From Sporosarcina sp. (GTDB lineage Bacteria; Bacillota; Bacilli; Bacillales_A; Planococcaceae), in NCBI RefSeq assembly GCF_029257255.1, contig NZ_JARICI010000020.1, forward strand, positions 1 to 64,000: DNA of 64,000 bases, given 5' to 3'. Both the position numbers and the translations under genes were made by a program. The notes under the pieces were generated by a model. That model did not search any database. It saw only the letters and a list, made by a program, of their open reading frames with translations, and was not told where the DNA came from. Shown one piece after another: positions 44,977 through 53,863 of this stretch. How positions within the stretch are numbered: position 1 is the first letter of the stretch; each line of letters opens with the position of its first letter.

Positions 44977-45207
44977 TCACTTCCAAGAAACTTGTGAAGG
45001 ATGACATTCAAACCAGCCTAGCCATTCTGACAATGCGCAGCCTGCCTCGAATCCAGTTTGTCCACTTTTCCAATCGCTTCCTAAGGAAGTTGATCCTATC
45101 GTATGACTAACGGATGCTGCCTCCGCTGTATTTACGGTGGAGTTGGCGCCAATTGCCAGAACTCCCGCCATAAGTAATGCAGCCGCAAATCGACCTGTCT
45201 TCTTCAA
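44977..45207 (-). CDS. Small secreted peptide with two cysteines, bacteriocin-like
   Basis: The 76-residue precursor starts at TTG 45207, 9 bases after GGAAGGGA. It has a Sec signal peptide (MKKTGRFAAALLMAGVLAIG) with a likely AEA cleavage site near residue 31, leaving a peptide of about 45 residues with four Trp and two Cys that could form a disulfide (GCALSEWLGWFEC). Size, aromatic content and paired Cys are like class II bacteriocins, but no immunity or export gene is nearby and I recognise no family. An own terminator supports it as a gene. Confidence 0.65.
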   Translation of the reverse strand: MKKTGRFAAALLMAGVLAIGANSTVNTAEAASVSHTIGSTSLGSDWKSGQTGFEAGCALSEWLGWFECHPSQVSWK

Positions 45208-45237
45208 GTAAATCAATTCCCTTCCATAGTACTTATT

Positions 45238-45265
45238 GATTTATTAATAAAATATTTAATAAATC
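45238..45265. promoter_or_regulatory. AT-rich inverted repeat upstream of the secreted peptide
   Basis: GATTTATTAA and TTAATAAATC are perfect 10-bp arms around an 8-bp centre, about 30 bp before the start codon. It may be an operator or part of the leader. Confidence 0.4.
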
Positions 45266-45709
45266 TTGTGTAACTATTCCCAGTAAGTAGAATTGTTAAA
45301 CACTTATTTTAAATGACATCCACAGCAGGCATCAATAATCTATTTTCCCTCGTGTTACATGTTATATGTTATATGGCTATATACAGTTAAAACTGATTAT
45401 AATTACTCATGAATGTAGCTTTGGAATAAAGTTTGATCATTTTCTACTGTTGATCTACAACACACGCACCCGTTACTTAGATAGCGGTTTAAAACCGTTG
45501 ATCTGCGCTGCAGCCAAGCGAACAGCGCAGGGTTCGCTTTGTCGTATTTCTGCGTCTTTTTGTAGAAATTTAGGCAGGACTTTATGGTGCTTTCAAATCC
45601 AGTTCATCCTCCCAGAGTCGCCGGCTTCCGCTCCGCTCAACTAAGTGTTTACCAAAAAAACTTGTTCTACAATAGCCCCTGACTCTTGAAGTAAGCTTCT
45701 TGTCGAAAT
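45266..45709. other. Long spacer with a degenerate repeat
   Basis: No gene was found. The part at about 45480-45640 (TAAAACCGTTGATCTGCGCT, then GCAGCCAAGCGAACAGCGCA) resembles decayed Bacillales intergenic repeats with a GC-rich core, but no intact boundary is visible. Confidence 0.4.
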
Positions 45710-45901
45710 CTATTCACTAGCCATTTTTTCACCATGTTTATTTTCCATAACGAAAAAAACAATAAGTGTTATGAGAATCACAAATGGAGTTGTACCGAAC
45801 TCCATTAATCCAAAATACGGCAATATTAAAGACAGAAGTATCAGTACTGTAGCTACTAATCGAACGATAATAAGGTTTTTAGGATGATTTTTATTATCCA
45901 A
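45710..45901 (-). CDS. Small two-helix membrane protein
   Basis: The 63-residue protein has two membrane helices (about 11-28 and 36-52) joined by a short loop. TTG 45901 lies 7 bases after AGGAGGG, a very strong site. No family is recognised; it stands alone between repeats and glmS. Confidence 0.7.
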   Translation of the reverse strand: MDNKNHPKNLIIVRLVATVLILLSLILPYFGLMEFGTTPFVILITLIVFFVMENKHGEKMASE

Positions 45902-46090
45902 ATTACTCCCTCCTTTTCTTAGTACATCTCTAACAATTCTGGCTAGTTTGTGGCTTTGTCACAATCCTTCTTGTTAATGTAATTGTATCAAACTCTTTTA
46001 TCAAAAATCAGAATTCATTGCAAATTATCAATATTTATTATAATAAAACTTTATTTCAAATCAACATGAAAAATTCTACTTCCTATCTTC

Positions 46091-47878
46091 TCACTCCACC
46101 GTAACACTTTTCGCTAAATTCCTCGGTTGATCCACATCACACTCACGCTGTAACGCGGCATAATAACTAATCAACTGAAACGGAATTACAGCAACGAGCG
46201 GTGTCAGCAATTCATGCACATGGGGCAGCACGAAACGATCGCCTTCTTCTTGAATTCCTTCTATTGAGAAAATACTAGTCTTAGCACCTCTGGCAGTAAC
46301 TTCTTTCACATTCCCTCTTATATTCGGACTGACGTCACGCTGTGTGGCCAGAGCAAATACCGGAGTTCCTTCTTCAATCAAGGCAATCGTGCCGTGTTTT
46401 AGTTCGCCGCCTGCAAATCCTTCCGCTTGAATATAGGAAATCTCTTTTAGTTTCAGCGCACCTTCCAAGCTGACATAAAAATCGAGATTTCGTCCGATGA
46501 AGAAGGCGTTGCGTGTATCTGTCAATGTCTCTTCCACGACTTTTCTCACGTCTTCTTTTGAATCCAGCACAGTTTGGATTGCATTCGCTGCTATAGAAAG
46601 TTCTTTCTTCAACTCCAAATCACTTTCACCGCACGCATAGGCACAGATTGCGAGAACCGCTACTTGGGCAACATACGCTTTTGTTGAAGCGACCGCGATT
46701 TCCGGGCCTGCATGCAGAAGTAATGTGTGATCGGATTCACGTGATAAAGTCGAGCCTTGAACGTTTGTCAATGTGACGGTTGGATAGCCAAGCGCTTTTA
46801 CTTTCACCAATACTTGTCGGCTGTCGGCAGTTTCGCCTGATTGTGTAATGAATAGAAACAAAGGTTTCTTTGAGAGCAATGGCATATTATAGCCGAACTC
46901 ACTGGAAATATGAACTTCCACCGGGATACCGGCGAACTTTTCGAAGTACTGTTTACCGATCAATCCTGCATGATAGCTAGTTCCCGCCGCAATGATATAA
47001 AGCCGGTCAGCTCCTTTAAAAGCCTGTAAAACCTTCGAATCAATCGAAAGTTTGCCGCTTTCATTGGAATAGGCATCCACGATCTTACGAATGACTGTCG
47101 GCTGTTCGTCCATTTCCTTCAACATATAGTGCGGATACGTTCCTTTTTCCAGATCACTTTGATCAAGTTGAGCTGTGTAAAGTGCACGTTCCATACGTTC
47201 ACCGCCAAGTGTAAAGATTTTCACTTCGTCTTTCCGCAATAATACCATCTCTTCGTCATGCAGTTCGATAAACTGATCGGTCACCTGCAGCATTGCCATC
47301 GCATCTGACGCGACAACACGGCAATCCGCTCCAACCCCAACCAATAAAGGACTTCGATTTTTCGCGATATACAACGTATCGGGATCCTGTTCATCCAACA
47401 TCGCAATCGCATAAGAACCATGAAGTAAAGTTAACGCTTTACGAAAAGCTGCTTCCGTTGACACTTCTTCACTTGATAATTTCTCAATCAGCTGCACAAT
47501 CACTTCCGTATCTGTATCAGATATCATCTCAACTTCCTGTAAATAGTCACGCTGCAATTGGAGATAGTTTTCGATCACTCCGTTATGCACGAGTGTGAAT
47601 CGTCCCGACTGACTTTGATGAGGATGTGAATTTTTACGGTCCGGCACGCCGTGTGTCGCCCAGCGAGTATGGCCGATTCCAGCAGTTGATTGCACATTCA
47701 AATCTACCATTTTCGTAAGATCTGCTATTCTGCCTTTCTCCTTACAAACTACTACACCTTGCCCTGTCTGGAGCGCAATGCCTGCCGAGTCATACCCTCT
47801 ATACTCTAATTTCTTCAAGCCTTCCAATAAAACGGGTGTTGCCTGCTGCTCACCGATGTATCCTGTAATTCCGCACAT
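46091..47878 (-). CDS. glmS: Glutamine--fructose-6-phosphate aminotransferase GlmS
   Basis: The 595-residue enzyme makes glucosamine-6-phosphate, the first step of cell-wall amino-sugar synthesis. Cys2 ([12 protein letters not shown]) is the glutaminase nucleophile, and two SIS domains follow (from about 285 and 455), ending [16 protein letters not shown] 47878 follows GGAGGGAAC. It is preceded by the glmS ribozyme, so its mRNA is cut when the product accumulates. Confidence 0.97.
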   Translation of the reverse strand: MCGITGYIGEQQATPVLLEGLKKLEYRGYDSAGIALQTGQGVVVCKEKGRIADLTKMVDLNVQSTAGIGHTRWATHGVPDRKNSHPHQSQSGRFTLVHNGVIENYLQLQRDYLQEVEMISDTDTEVIVQLIEKLSSEEVSTEAAFRKALTLLHGSYAIAMLDEQDPDTLYIAKNRSPLLVGVGADCRVVASDAMAMLQVTDQFIELHDEEMVLLRKDEVKIFTLGGERMERALYTAQLDQSDLEKGTYPHYMLKEMDEQPTVIRKIVDAYSNESGKLSIDSKVLQAFKGADRLYIIAAGTSYHAGLIGKQYFEKFAGIPVEVHISSEFGYNMPLLSKKPLFLFITQSGETADSRQVLVKVKALGYPTVTLTNVQGSTLSRESDHTLLLHAGPEIAVASTKAYVAQVAVLAICAYACGESDLELKKELSIAANAIQTVLDSKEDVRKVVEETLTDTRNAFFIGRNLDFYVSLEGALKLKEISYIQAEGFAGGELKHGTIALIEEGTPVFALATQRDVSPNIRGNVKEVTARGAKTSIFSIEGIQEEGDRFVLPHVHELLTPLVAVIPFQLISYYAALQRECDVDQPRNLAKSVTVE

Positions 47879-47907
47879 ATCGTTCCCTCCAATTAACAAA
47901 ACGTCAA

Positions 47908-47937
47908 AAACACCTCACCCTGGAAGTGTTTTTTTGT
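47908..47937 (-). terminator. Terminator-like hairpin between ribozyme and glmS
   Basis: AAACACTTCC-AGGGTGA-GGTGTTTTT on the minus strand looks like a weak intrinsic terminator about 30 bases before glmS, after the ribozyme core. Confidence 0.45.
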
Positions 47938-47944
47938 TTTATTT

Positions 47945-48104
47945 GTTTGCCTTCTTGATCCTTTGGTTATACAGTCTCCTGTATCTTTTAGGACTCAAGA
48001 TTTCAATCGGGCAACTGCGATCGGGAGGCATCCGCCGAACAATTCGATACTCCTCCACCTCGTCTGCGAGAGATTACGATTCTGATTTCTCCGGCTCTGG
48101 CGCT
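47945..48104 (-). ncRNA. glmS ribozyme / riboswitch
   Basis: On the minus strand the cleavage-site context AAGCGCCAGAGC (cut before G at 48103) is followed by GACGAGGTGGAGGAGTATCG, TTCGGCGGATGCCTCCCG and the pseudoknot segments through CAAAGGATCAAGAAGGC. These are the conserved parts of the glucosamine-6-phosphate-activated ribozyme. It controls glmS. Confidence 0.96.
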
Positions 48105-48132
48105 TACATTGTTTTCCTAATTTAACGTGCAT
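47995..48132 (-). CDS. Possible leader ORF through the glmS ribozyme
   Basis: A 45-codon frame starts at ATG 48132, six bases after GAAGGAGG, the best Shine-Dalgarno site in the area, and runs through the ribozyme core to TGA (47995-47997). The product is Arg-rich (KRQSRRNQNRNL) and unlike any family I know. Its codons are constrained by the ribozyme, so coding may be coincidental. If translated, ribosomes would disturb ribozyme folding. Confidence 0.3.
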   Translation of the reverse strand: MHVKLGKQCKRQSRRNQNRNLSQTRWRSIELFGGCLPIAVARLKS

Positions 48133-48157
48133 ATTGTTCCTCCTTCAGCACCTTGAT

Positions 48158-48187
48158 ATCATACAAAAAAATGTTTTAATCTGTCAA
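48158..48187 (-). promoter_or_regulatory. glmS promoter
   Basis: A perfect TTGACA (48182-48187) and TATGAT (48158-48163) are 18 bp apart on the minus strand and lie about 55 bp before the ribozyme cleavage site. Confidence 0.82.
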
Positions 48188-48271
48188 TCTGAAATAGAAA
48201 TATAATGAATACGGTTACATATAAGGACGTTCTCTTGTATACTATTCATTGACGAACGGGGGAGATAGATA

Positions 48272-48883
48272 ATGAAAGCGGCTTCACGTAGTGCACAATT
48301 TATCGCTTATGAAACAATACGGAAGAAAATCATTAATGGTGCTTTTCCTGGTGGGATGAAGTTAGTCGAGGGACAGCTAGCTGAAGAGATCGGAGTAAGC
48401 AGAACGCCCATTCGTGAAGCAATCCGCCGTTTAGAACAAGAGGGCCTAATTAAACGGAATAAAGTATTTAAACCGAATGAAAAAGATTTTCGCCATATGT
48501 TTGAAATGAGGATGCTAATCGAAAGCCATGCAGCAAAGATGGCAGCAACCAATATGCAGGAAGAACGTATAGGAAAATTGCGAAAGTGTATCCAACTTGC
48601 TCAGACGAGTGAACCAGAAGTTATAGTGGAAGCAAATAAACAGTTTCATAATCTAATTATTGAAGAATGCCAAAATCCAATCATGGCAGGGACATTCGAT
48701 AAAATGCAATCGAATTTTTACCTATGCAGTAAGACACTGGCGCTTAACACCCCCCCGTTATTAATTAAAGAGCATGTCCAAATTTGTGATGCCATTGAAC
48801 AGCGACAGCCGGAATTGGCAAGTATGCTGATGGAGAAACATTTACAAAATGATTTGGAATTCACATTAACTATTGTTACATGA
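48272..48883 (+). CDS. GntR-family transcriptional regulator (FCD type)
   Basis: The 203-residue regulator has an N-terminal winged helix (8-72, with GVSRTPIREAIRRLEQEGLI) and a C-terminal FCD domain with the EANKQFHNLIIEECQNP helix and the late HLQNDLEF helix. ATG 48272 follows GGGGGAGAT. It is divergent from glmS. The effector is not evident; carboxylic acids are common for FCD proteins. Confidence 0.87.
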   Translation: MKAASRSAQFIAYETIRKKIINGAFPGGMKLVEGQLAEEIGVSRTPIREAIRRLEQEGLIKRNKVFKPNEKDFRHMFEMRMLIESHAAKMAATNMQEERIGKLRKCIQLAQTSEPEVIVEANKQFHNLIIEECQNPIMAGTFDKMQSNFYLCSKTLALNTPPLLIKEHVQICDAIEQRQPELASMLMEKHLQNDLEFTLTIVT

Positions 48884-48978
48884 AAAAAAGATAGGTATCC
48901 TCAGACAAAAAGAATCCGAGAACATCCTACCTGCTGTCAGTATGTACAGATGCAGAGGTTTTTATACATGCAGTAGAT

Positions 48979-49020
48979 AAAAAACCTCAGTCAACACTAT
49001 TTCAGTTGACTGAGGTTCTT
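48979..49020. terminator. Bidirectional terminator
   Basis: AACCTCAGTCAAC and GTTGACTGAGGTT form a long stem with A and T tracts between two convergent genes. Confidence 0.85.
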
Positions 49021-49556
49021 TAGGCATTCACTCGTACAGGTTCGTGCCATGGATAATTGTTTGTCAAAACAGTTGCCAAGTCTTTACTTTGCTGCTTTCT
49101 CATCTTACGAATTTCAGCGCGCTGCGGAGCTGTTTCATGCAAATACTTTTCCTCTTCTGTTTCCGGAACGACTTGCGGTACAGTCAGCGGTTTTTTATTC
49201 TCATCTAATGCAACAAACGTCAGCAAAGAAGTAGCTGCGATTTTACAAACACCGCTCGCTAAGTCCTCCGCAATCACTTTAACGAAAATCTCCATAGAAG
49301 ATTTCCCTGTCCACGTCACATAGGATTCAAAGCAAACAGAATCAGATGGACGGATCGGATGCAGAAAATCCACTGAATCCATTGACGCTGTGACACAATC
49401 AGCCCGGCTGTGACGAGCCGCAGAGATAGATGCGATCTGGTCAATATCACTCATTAAACGACCGCCGAACAATGTATTATGATTATTAACGTCATTTGGA
49501 AATATTCTGCTCGTTCTCACGACTCTCGAATCCCGACATTGCTTTTCATGTATCAT
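49020..49556 (-). CDS. Acyl-CoA thioesterase (hotdog fold, YkhA-like)
   Basis: The 178-residue hotdog thioesterase has the catalytic helix NHNTLFGGRLMSDIDQIASI and a conserved SMDSVDFLHPIRPSDSV strand-turn, as in the YkhA/YciA group that hydrolyses fatty acyl-CoAs. ATG 49556 is 9 bases after GGGAGGC. The C-terminal 30 residues are Lys/Arg-rich. No operon partner is present. Confidence 0.88.
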   Translation of the reverse strand: MIHEKQCRDSRVVRTSRIFPNDVNNHNTLFGGRLMSDIDQIASISAARHSRADCVTASMDSVDFLHPIRPSDSVCFESYVTWTGKSSMEIFVKVIAEDLASGVCKIAATSLLTFVALDENKKPLTVPQVVPETEEEKYLHETAPQRAEIRKMRKQQSKDLATVLTNNYPWHEPVRVNA

Positions 49557-49701
49557 TCTAAATGAAGCCTCCCTGGTTGTATGCCAACCTACCGCCATAC
49601 AGGTAGATTGATTAAGTCCTAAATTGTATATCAACTAAACATACAGGGTGTTCACATAATTGTCAACAATTAAGTTTGCAGAATCTGATGAAGTATGTTA
49701 C

Positions 49702-50514
49702 TTATTTCTTGATGCTCTGCAGTAACGGTACTTCATCCTCTTGCAATAGACCGACCTGAAGTAATCCTTTTAAAATGCCGTCATCATCACAGGATGCTGT
49801 GATAAGATCTGCAACTTCCTTTATTTCAGGAATGGCGTTATCCATCGCAATCCCGGTACCAACAGTCTCAATCATTTGCATATCATTCATACCATCTCCA
49901 AATGCATAGCTGTTTCCGATTGGGATCTTCAAATGCTCCAGCATCTTTTGGATACCGATAGCCTTCGAAGCTCCTGCTGGCAGCATATCCACTGACGTTT
50001 TATCCCATCTGATAAATGTATGGCCATCAAAAAGTTTAATATATTCTTCCGTTTCTTCTTCGGGACAGTAAAGCTGAACTTGATTGACACCCGAGTGAAT
50101 AAAAATCTCACTGTCGACCGGAGGATAAGGGATTTTTAAGCGGGATGTACTATCAGTGATAAGAGGATGCGCCGACGTATTGGAAACGAATGTATCAAAC
50201 GTGGAATAAGTAAGGCCATGACCTTTTTCATTCGCCATTTTCGTCAATTTTTCCATATCATCCTGTTTCATGGGATTTGTAAAGATTTCTTTTCCTTCAC
50301 AAATCACATGCTGCCCGTTCATCGATACATATGAATTAAATGAAAGTTCGTCCAGCAGCCACTCAAACATAAGCGGTGCCCTACCGGTGCAAATAGCTGT
50401 GTAAACCCCTTTATTCTGCAGAGCTTTCAAAGCCTGCTTTGTCGATTCCAATATCTTTTTTTCGTGAGTAAATAACGTACCGTCTAAGTCAAAAAACACT
50501 ATTTTCTTTTCCAA
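49702..50514 (-). CDS. HAD-superfamily (Cof-type) phosphatase
   Basis: The 270-residue enzyme begins VFFDLDGTLFTHEKK, the HAD nucleophile motif, and has GDGMNDMQMIE near residue 220, with a C2-type cap between. Cof-type HADs dephosphorylate sugar phosphates, FMN or similar metabolites. TTG 50514 follows AAAGGAG; the ATG further upstream overlaps the SDR gene end. It is 16 bases after the SDR stop and is likely in the same transcript. Confidence 0.88.
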   Translation of the reverse strand: MEKKIVFFDLDGTLFTHEKKILESTKQALKALQNKGVYTAICTGRAPLMFEWLLDELSFNSYVSMNGQHVICEGKEIFTNPMKQDDMEKLTKMANEKGHGLTYSTFDTFVSNTSAHPLITDSTSRLKIPYPPVDSEIFIHSGVNQVQLYCPEEETEEYIKLFDGHTFIRWDKTSVDMLPAGASKAIGIQKMLEHLKIPIGNSYAFGDGMNDMQMIETVGTGIAMDNAIPEIKEVADLITASCDDDGILKGLLQVGLLQEDEVPLLQSIKK

Positions 50515-50530
50515 TGAATTTTCTCCTTTC

Positions 50531-51241
50531 TTATACAGGTCGCACAGTAATTTCATTTACGTTAACGTAATCAGGTTGTGTTACTGCATATACGACCGCT
50601 TTGGCAATATCTTCTGCCTCTAATTTTTTTCTGTCTGACACTCCTGAACTCAGACGGGTGTCCACCATCCCTGGAGAAATATTCGTGACGCGCACACCCG
50701 TCCGCGCAAGTTCTTTTTCCAATCCTGTCGAAATAGCGCGTACAGCGAATTTTGTGGCGCTGTACACCGTACTCTTCTTTGTCGCTTCGAAGCCGGATAC
50801 AGAGGCGATATTGATAATATGTCCGCTCGACCGTTCCGTCATGCTTGGCAATACAGCGTCTATCCCGTAGAGTACGCCCTTAATATTGACGTCAATCATA
50901 CGCTCCCACTGCTCTACTTCTCTGTCGCGGACAGAAGCTGACAGCATCTGTCCTGCATTATTGACATAGATATCGACAGAACCGAATAAATCGTTCGCAC
51001 GGTTTACTAATGATCTCACTTCCGCTTCATTGGCGACATCAGTCGGTACAGCAAGTGCTTTTCCGTTACCTTTGCCATTGATCGCCTGAACAATTTCATC
51101 TAGTTTTTCTGCACGGCGAGCCGCCAAGACAACATTTGCTCCTTCTTTAGCTAATTCTTTTGCGATGGCAGCTCCGATTCCGCCACTCGCACCCGTTATA
51201 ATCGCAGTTTTTCCTGATAATGAATATTTTTCATCTGCCAA
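50531..51241 (-). CDS. Short-chain dehydrogenase/reductase
   Basis: The 236-residue oxidoreductase has the NAD(P) motif TGASGGIG (near residue 17), NNAG (near 92), and the catalytic S/YxxxK pair in [22 protein letters not shown] following the first strand (AARRAEK) suggests NADP. TTG 51241 follows AAAGGAGCGG. The substrate is unknown. The HAD phosphatase gene follows closely. Confidence 0.88.
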   Translation of the reverse strand: MADEKYSLSGKTAIITGASGGIGAAIAKELAKEGANVVLAARRAEKLDEIVQAINGKGNGKALAVPTDVANEAEVRSLVNRANDLFGSVDIYVNNAGQMLSASVRDREVEQWERMIDVNIKGVLYGIDAVLPSMTERSSGHIINIASVSGFEATKKSTVYSATKFAVRAISTGLEKELARTGVRVTNISPGMVDTRLSSGVSDRKKLEAEDIAKAVVYAVTQPDYVNVNEITVRPV

Positions 51242-51348
51242 TTTAACCCGCTCCTTTTCACATGTTACAATTAGTCTAACAATTTATCTGACAATGCGCT
51301 GTGAAGTTGCTTATCAGCTGAGACCTAATAAGAAAAGGAGTGAGAAAC

Positions 51349-52098
51349 ATGCTGAATAAACAATTCATGAAAGGTCTGCGCTTAAAACGTGCTACAGTTC
51401 CTTCGTTTGATGCGTATCCGTTTGATTTGCCCAGTATTCGAACACTGGATGAGTTGGACTTTCATCCAAAAGTGACATTCTTCGTAGGGGAAAATGGCAT
51501 GGGAAAGTCAACACTGCTCGAAGCTTCGGCTGTAGCTGCGGGATTTAATCCGGAGGGCGGTTCCTTGAACTTCAATTTTTCTACATACGATTCGCATTCT
51601 GTGTTGGAAGAATATATTACGATGATTAAAGGAGTAAGACGACCGACTGACGGTTTTTTTCTTCGTGCTGAGACGTTCTATAACTTGGCGACAATGATTG
51701 AGGAACTTGACAGCGCACCTGGACCAAGCCCGCGAATTATTGACGGCTTTGGTGGTGTATCTCTGCATGAACAATCGCACGGGGAATCATTTTGGGCAAC
51801 TTTCATTCATCGGTTCAGAGGAAACGGGATCTATTCATTGGATGAGCCGGAAGCTGCGCTTTCCCCAATGAGGCAGCTTGCCATGCTAAGCCGTATTCAT
51901 GACTTAGTATGTGAAGGTTCTCAATTCATCATCGCTACGCACTCGCCGATTCTACTCGCTTATCCGGATGCAAAGATTGTAGAATTCACGGACGAAGGCG
52001 CGCAGGTTACTACCTTAGAAGAAACCAGTCATTATCAGATCATGAAACAGTTTTTTGATGATAAAGACCGAATGCTACACCATCTTTTCAACGAATGA
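51349..52098 (+). CDS. ABC-type AAA ATPase (AAA_21/YhaN-like)
   Basis: The 249-residue stand-alone ATPase has Walker A VGENGMGKSTLLE (near residue 50), the signature helix region with HGESFWATFIHRF, Walker B YSLDEPEAALSP and the switch THSPILLAYPDAKI. No membrane or nuclease domain is present. Such proteins occur in defence, OLD-like or DNA-repair contexts, but no partner is adjacent here. ATG 51349 is 8 bases after AAAGGAG. Confidence 0.87.
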   Translation: MLNKQFMKGLRLKRATVPSFDAYPFDLPSIRTLDELDFHPKVTFFVGENGMGKSTLLEASAVAAGFNPEGGSLNFNFSTYDSHSVLEEYITMIKGVRRPTDGFFLRAETFYNLATMIEELDSAPGPSPRIIDGFGGVSLHEQSHGESFWATFIHRFRGNGIYSLDEPEAALSPMRQLAMLSRIHDLVCEGSQFIIATHSPILLAYPDAKIVEFTDEGAQVTTLEETSHYQIMKQFFDDKDRMLHHLFNE

Positions 52099-52107
52099 AC
52101 TATGTAA

Positions 52108-52143
52108 AATAAGCGATTATTTCCGGGGAAATAATCGCTTATT
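52108..52143. terminator. Bidirectional terminator
   Basis: AATAAGCGATTATTTCC and GGAAATAATCGCTTATT form a perfect 17-bp stem between convergent genes. Confidence 0.88.
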
Positions 52144-52147
52144 GTCA

Positions 52148-52306
52148 TTATTCCTTATTTCGCTCTTTTTTCACTTGTTCTCTGGCTTCCTTTTTGATTT
52201 CTTCCACCTGTTTTTCCGCTTCTCTTGCTGCATCATTTGCTACTTCGGAAGGTTTTTTATTTTTCTCGTTTTGATCTCCTGATTTGTCAGCATAGCTTTT
52301 CGTCAT
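52148..52306 (-). CDS. Small charged hydrophilic protein
   Basis: This 52-residue protein is mostly Lys, Glu, Asn and Gln and should form one long helix after residue 20 (SEVANDAAREAEKQVEEIKK). ATG 52306 is 9 bases after AGGAG. It is convergent with the AAA ATPase gene and shares its terminator. No family is recognised. Confidence 0.6.
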   Translation of the reverse strand: MTKSYADKSGDQNEKNKKPSEVANDAAREAEKQVEEIKKEAREQVKKERNKE

Positions 52307-52435
52307 AAACTGCACTCCTGTCTGTTATTTTGTGTTTATTATTCCCTAAGAGAGCATATTAAAACCTTACTCACGAAAAATCATCAGGTTTTTCATGCTA
52401 CAATAAGGTTACAAAACAAGAGAGGTGGACTCGCA

Positions 52436-52627
52436 TTGCCGAAGAAATTAGCTATCTATTTATTCATGCTGGCAGTCGGTTTTACATTTTTGATCTTAGC
52501 AATCATGCTGGAGTTACCCGATATAGTAAAATGGATATTCTTAGCGATTGCTGTGATTTTAAATCTCACTAGCGCGATTGCAGCAATGAAGATTGGATTA
52601 CAACAAATGAAACCAGATAAACCATAA
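52436..52627 (+). CDS. Small two-helix membrane protein
   Basis: The 63-residue protein has two membrane helices (about 5-24 and 31-52) and a polar C-terminal tail. TTG 52436 follows GAGAGGTGG at normal spacing. It stands alone; no family is recognised. Confidence 0.65.
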   Translation: MPKKLAIYLFMLAVGFTFLILAIMLELPDIVKWIFLAIAVILNLTSAIAAMKIGLQQMKPDKP

Positions 52628-52747
52628 CTTCACACATGGCCGTTTAAACAGCAAATAAGCATCTTGGATGACTACACGAAGTTGATAGTCGAATCATGCA
52701 TCTAGCTGGTCATTTTAATTTGGAAATATAGCCGTTTGGGGAAAGAG

Positions 52748-53263
52748 TCAGTTTTTCTCCAAACGTTTCTGTATGTATGATTTCAGACCTTCAGCAGAAT
52801 ATAGATCACGCTTTGGCACTATATAGGCACTGACCGTACTCGTGTACAAATAGAAATAATCCGCATCTTCAATCAGCCGTTTTACGCCTGGCCATTGAAC
52901 GTTCGTTTCACCTGTGGAAGTAGTATCTCTTATTCCCGCTTTATTGAGCTTCATCTTATGCTCACCGACTAATCCGTCATTCTTCCCTTCCTTCAACATT
53001 TTTCGTACCTGCCTGGTAATATGAAAGTAAAAATACTTAGGATATAAAATCACCCATGCAATCGCTGTTACACCAAATGTTGCAAATAAGGGACCTTTCG
53101 CCATGTCTGTAAACATGGATAAAAAATAGGCAAACAGTAAAAATATTAAAGGAGAAATATACCGCTGCCACTGCAATGAATTTTTGCCGACTTTGGTATT
53201 TTTCACATGATATAAATTAAAAGCAACTACATCTTCTTCAGTTAATTCATACTCAATCTCCAT
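52748..53263 (-). CDS. YcxB-like membrane protein
   Basis: The 171-residue protein starts MEIEYELTEEDVVAFNLYH, has two membrane helices (about 35-75), and a C-terminal YcxB-type domain with the WPGVKRLIEDADYFYLY segment. The family has no known function. It overlaps the end of the histidine phosphatase gene by 11 bases, indicating co-translation. Confidence 0.8.
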   Translation of the reverse strand: MEIEYELTEEDVVAFNLYHVKNTKVGKNSLQWQRYISPLIFLLFAYFLSMFTDMAKGPLFATFGVTAIAWVILYPKYFYFHITRQVRKMLKEGKNDGLVGEHKMKLNKAGIRDTTSTGETNVQWPGVKRLIEDADYFYLYTSTVSAYIVPKRDLYSAEGLKSYIQKRLEKN

Positions 53264-53840
53264 TCGTTCCTCCTGCTAAGTGTGCTGTACAATTCAGCAG
53301 CGTACACGTTTTATTTTCCACTTCTATCACAGTCAGCGACGTATTTTCAATCGTCACTGCATATTGTTCATCTTCTAATAACACCGCGATTATCTGCTTA
53401 ATAAAACTGCCATGGCTAACTACAAGAATTCGTTTATCTTGATGTATGCGGGTCTGCTCTTCTACAAAATTAAGTCCCCTGGCAATCACACGATCTGCAG
53501 ATTCAAACTGCATATCAAGCTCACGCCACCGCGCTCCCCATTTCTGCACGCGTTCCTGTTCCGTAGTCCCTTCAATCCGCCCGCTGCTTCTTTCCCGCAC
53601 GCGTTCATCTTCTTCGACTGTCATGCCCGGCATTCGAGATGCGATCAATTCCGCTGTATGCTTTGCACGATTCATTGGACTTGTAAACATCAGATCCCAC
53701 TGTTCATCAGCCAGGCGATCTGCCAATTTTATTGCTGACTTGATGCCTTCCTCATTCAACGGAATGTTTGAGCTTCCCTGCACCCGACCTTCCTTATTCC
53801 AAGCTGTCTCGCCATGCCGTATAAATCCAATTATCGTCAC
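53253..53840 (-). CDS. Histidine phosphatase family protein
   Basis: The 195-residue enzyme has the RHGETAWN motif near residue 9 (catalytic His), the conserved RxR pocket EDERVRERSSGRIEG, and a second His in VVSHGSFIKQ (near 154). It belongs to the phosphoglycerate-mutase-like group; small-molecule phosphatase activity is most likely. It is coupled to the YcxB-like gene. Confidence 0.88.
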   Translation of the reverse strand: MTIIGFIRHGETAWNKEGRVQGSSNIPLNEEGIKSAIKLADRLADEQWDLMFTSPMNRAKHTAELIASRMPGMTVEEDERVRERSSGRIEGTTEQERVQKWGARWRELDMQFESADRVIARGLNFVEEQTRIHQDKRILVVSHGSFIKQIIAVLLEDEQYAVTIENTSLTVIEVENKTCTLLNCTAHLAGGTNGD

Positions 53841-53863
53841 TACTATCCCTCCTGATTAGCCTA

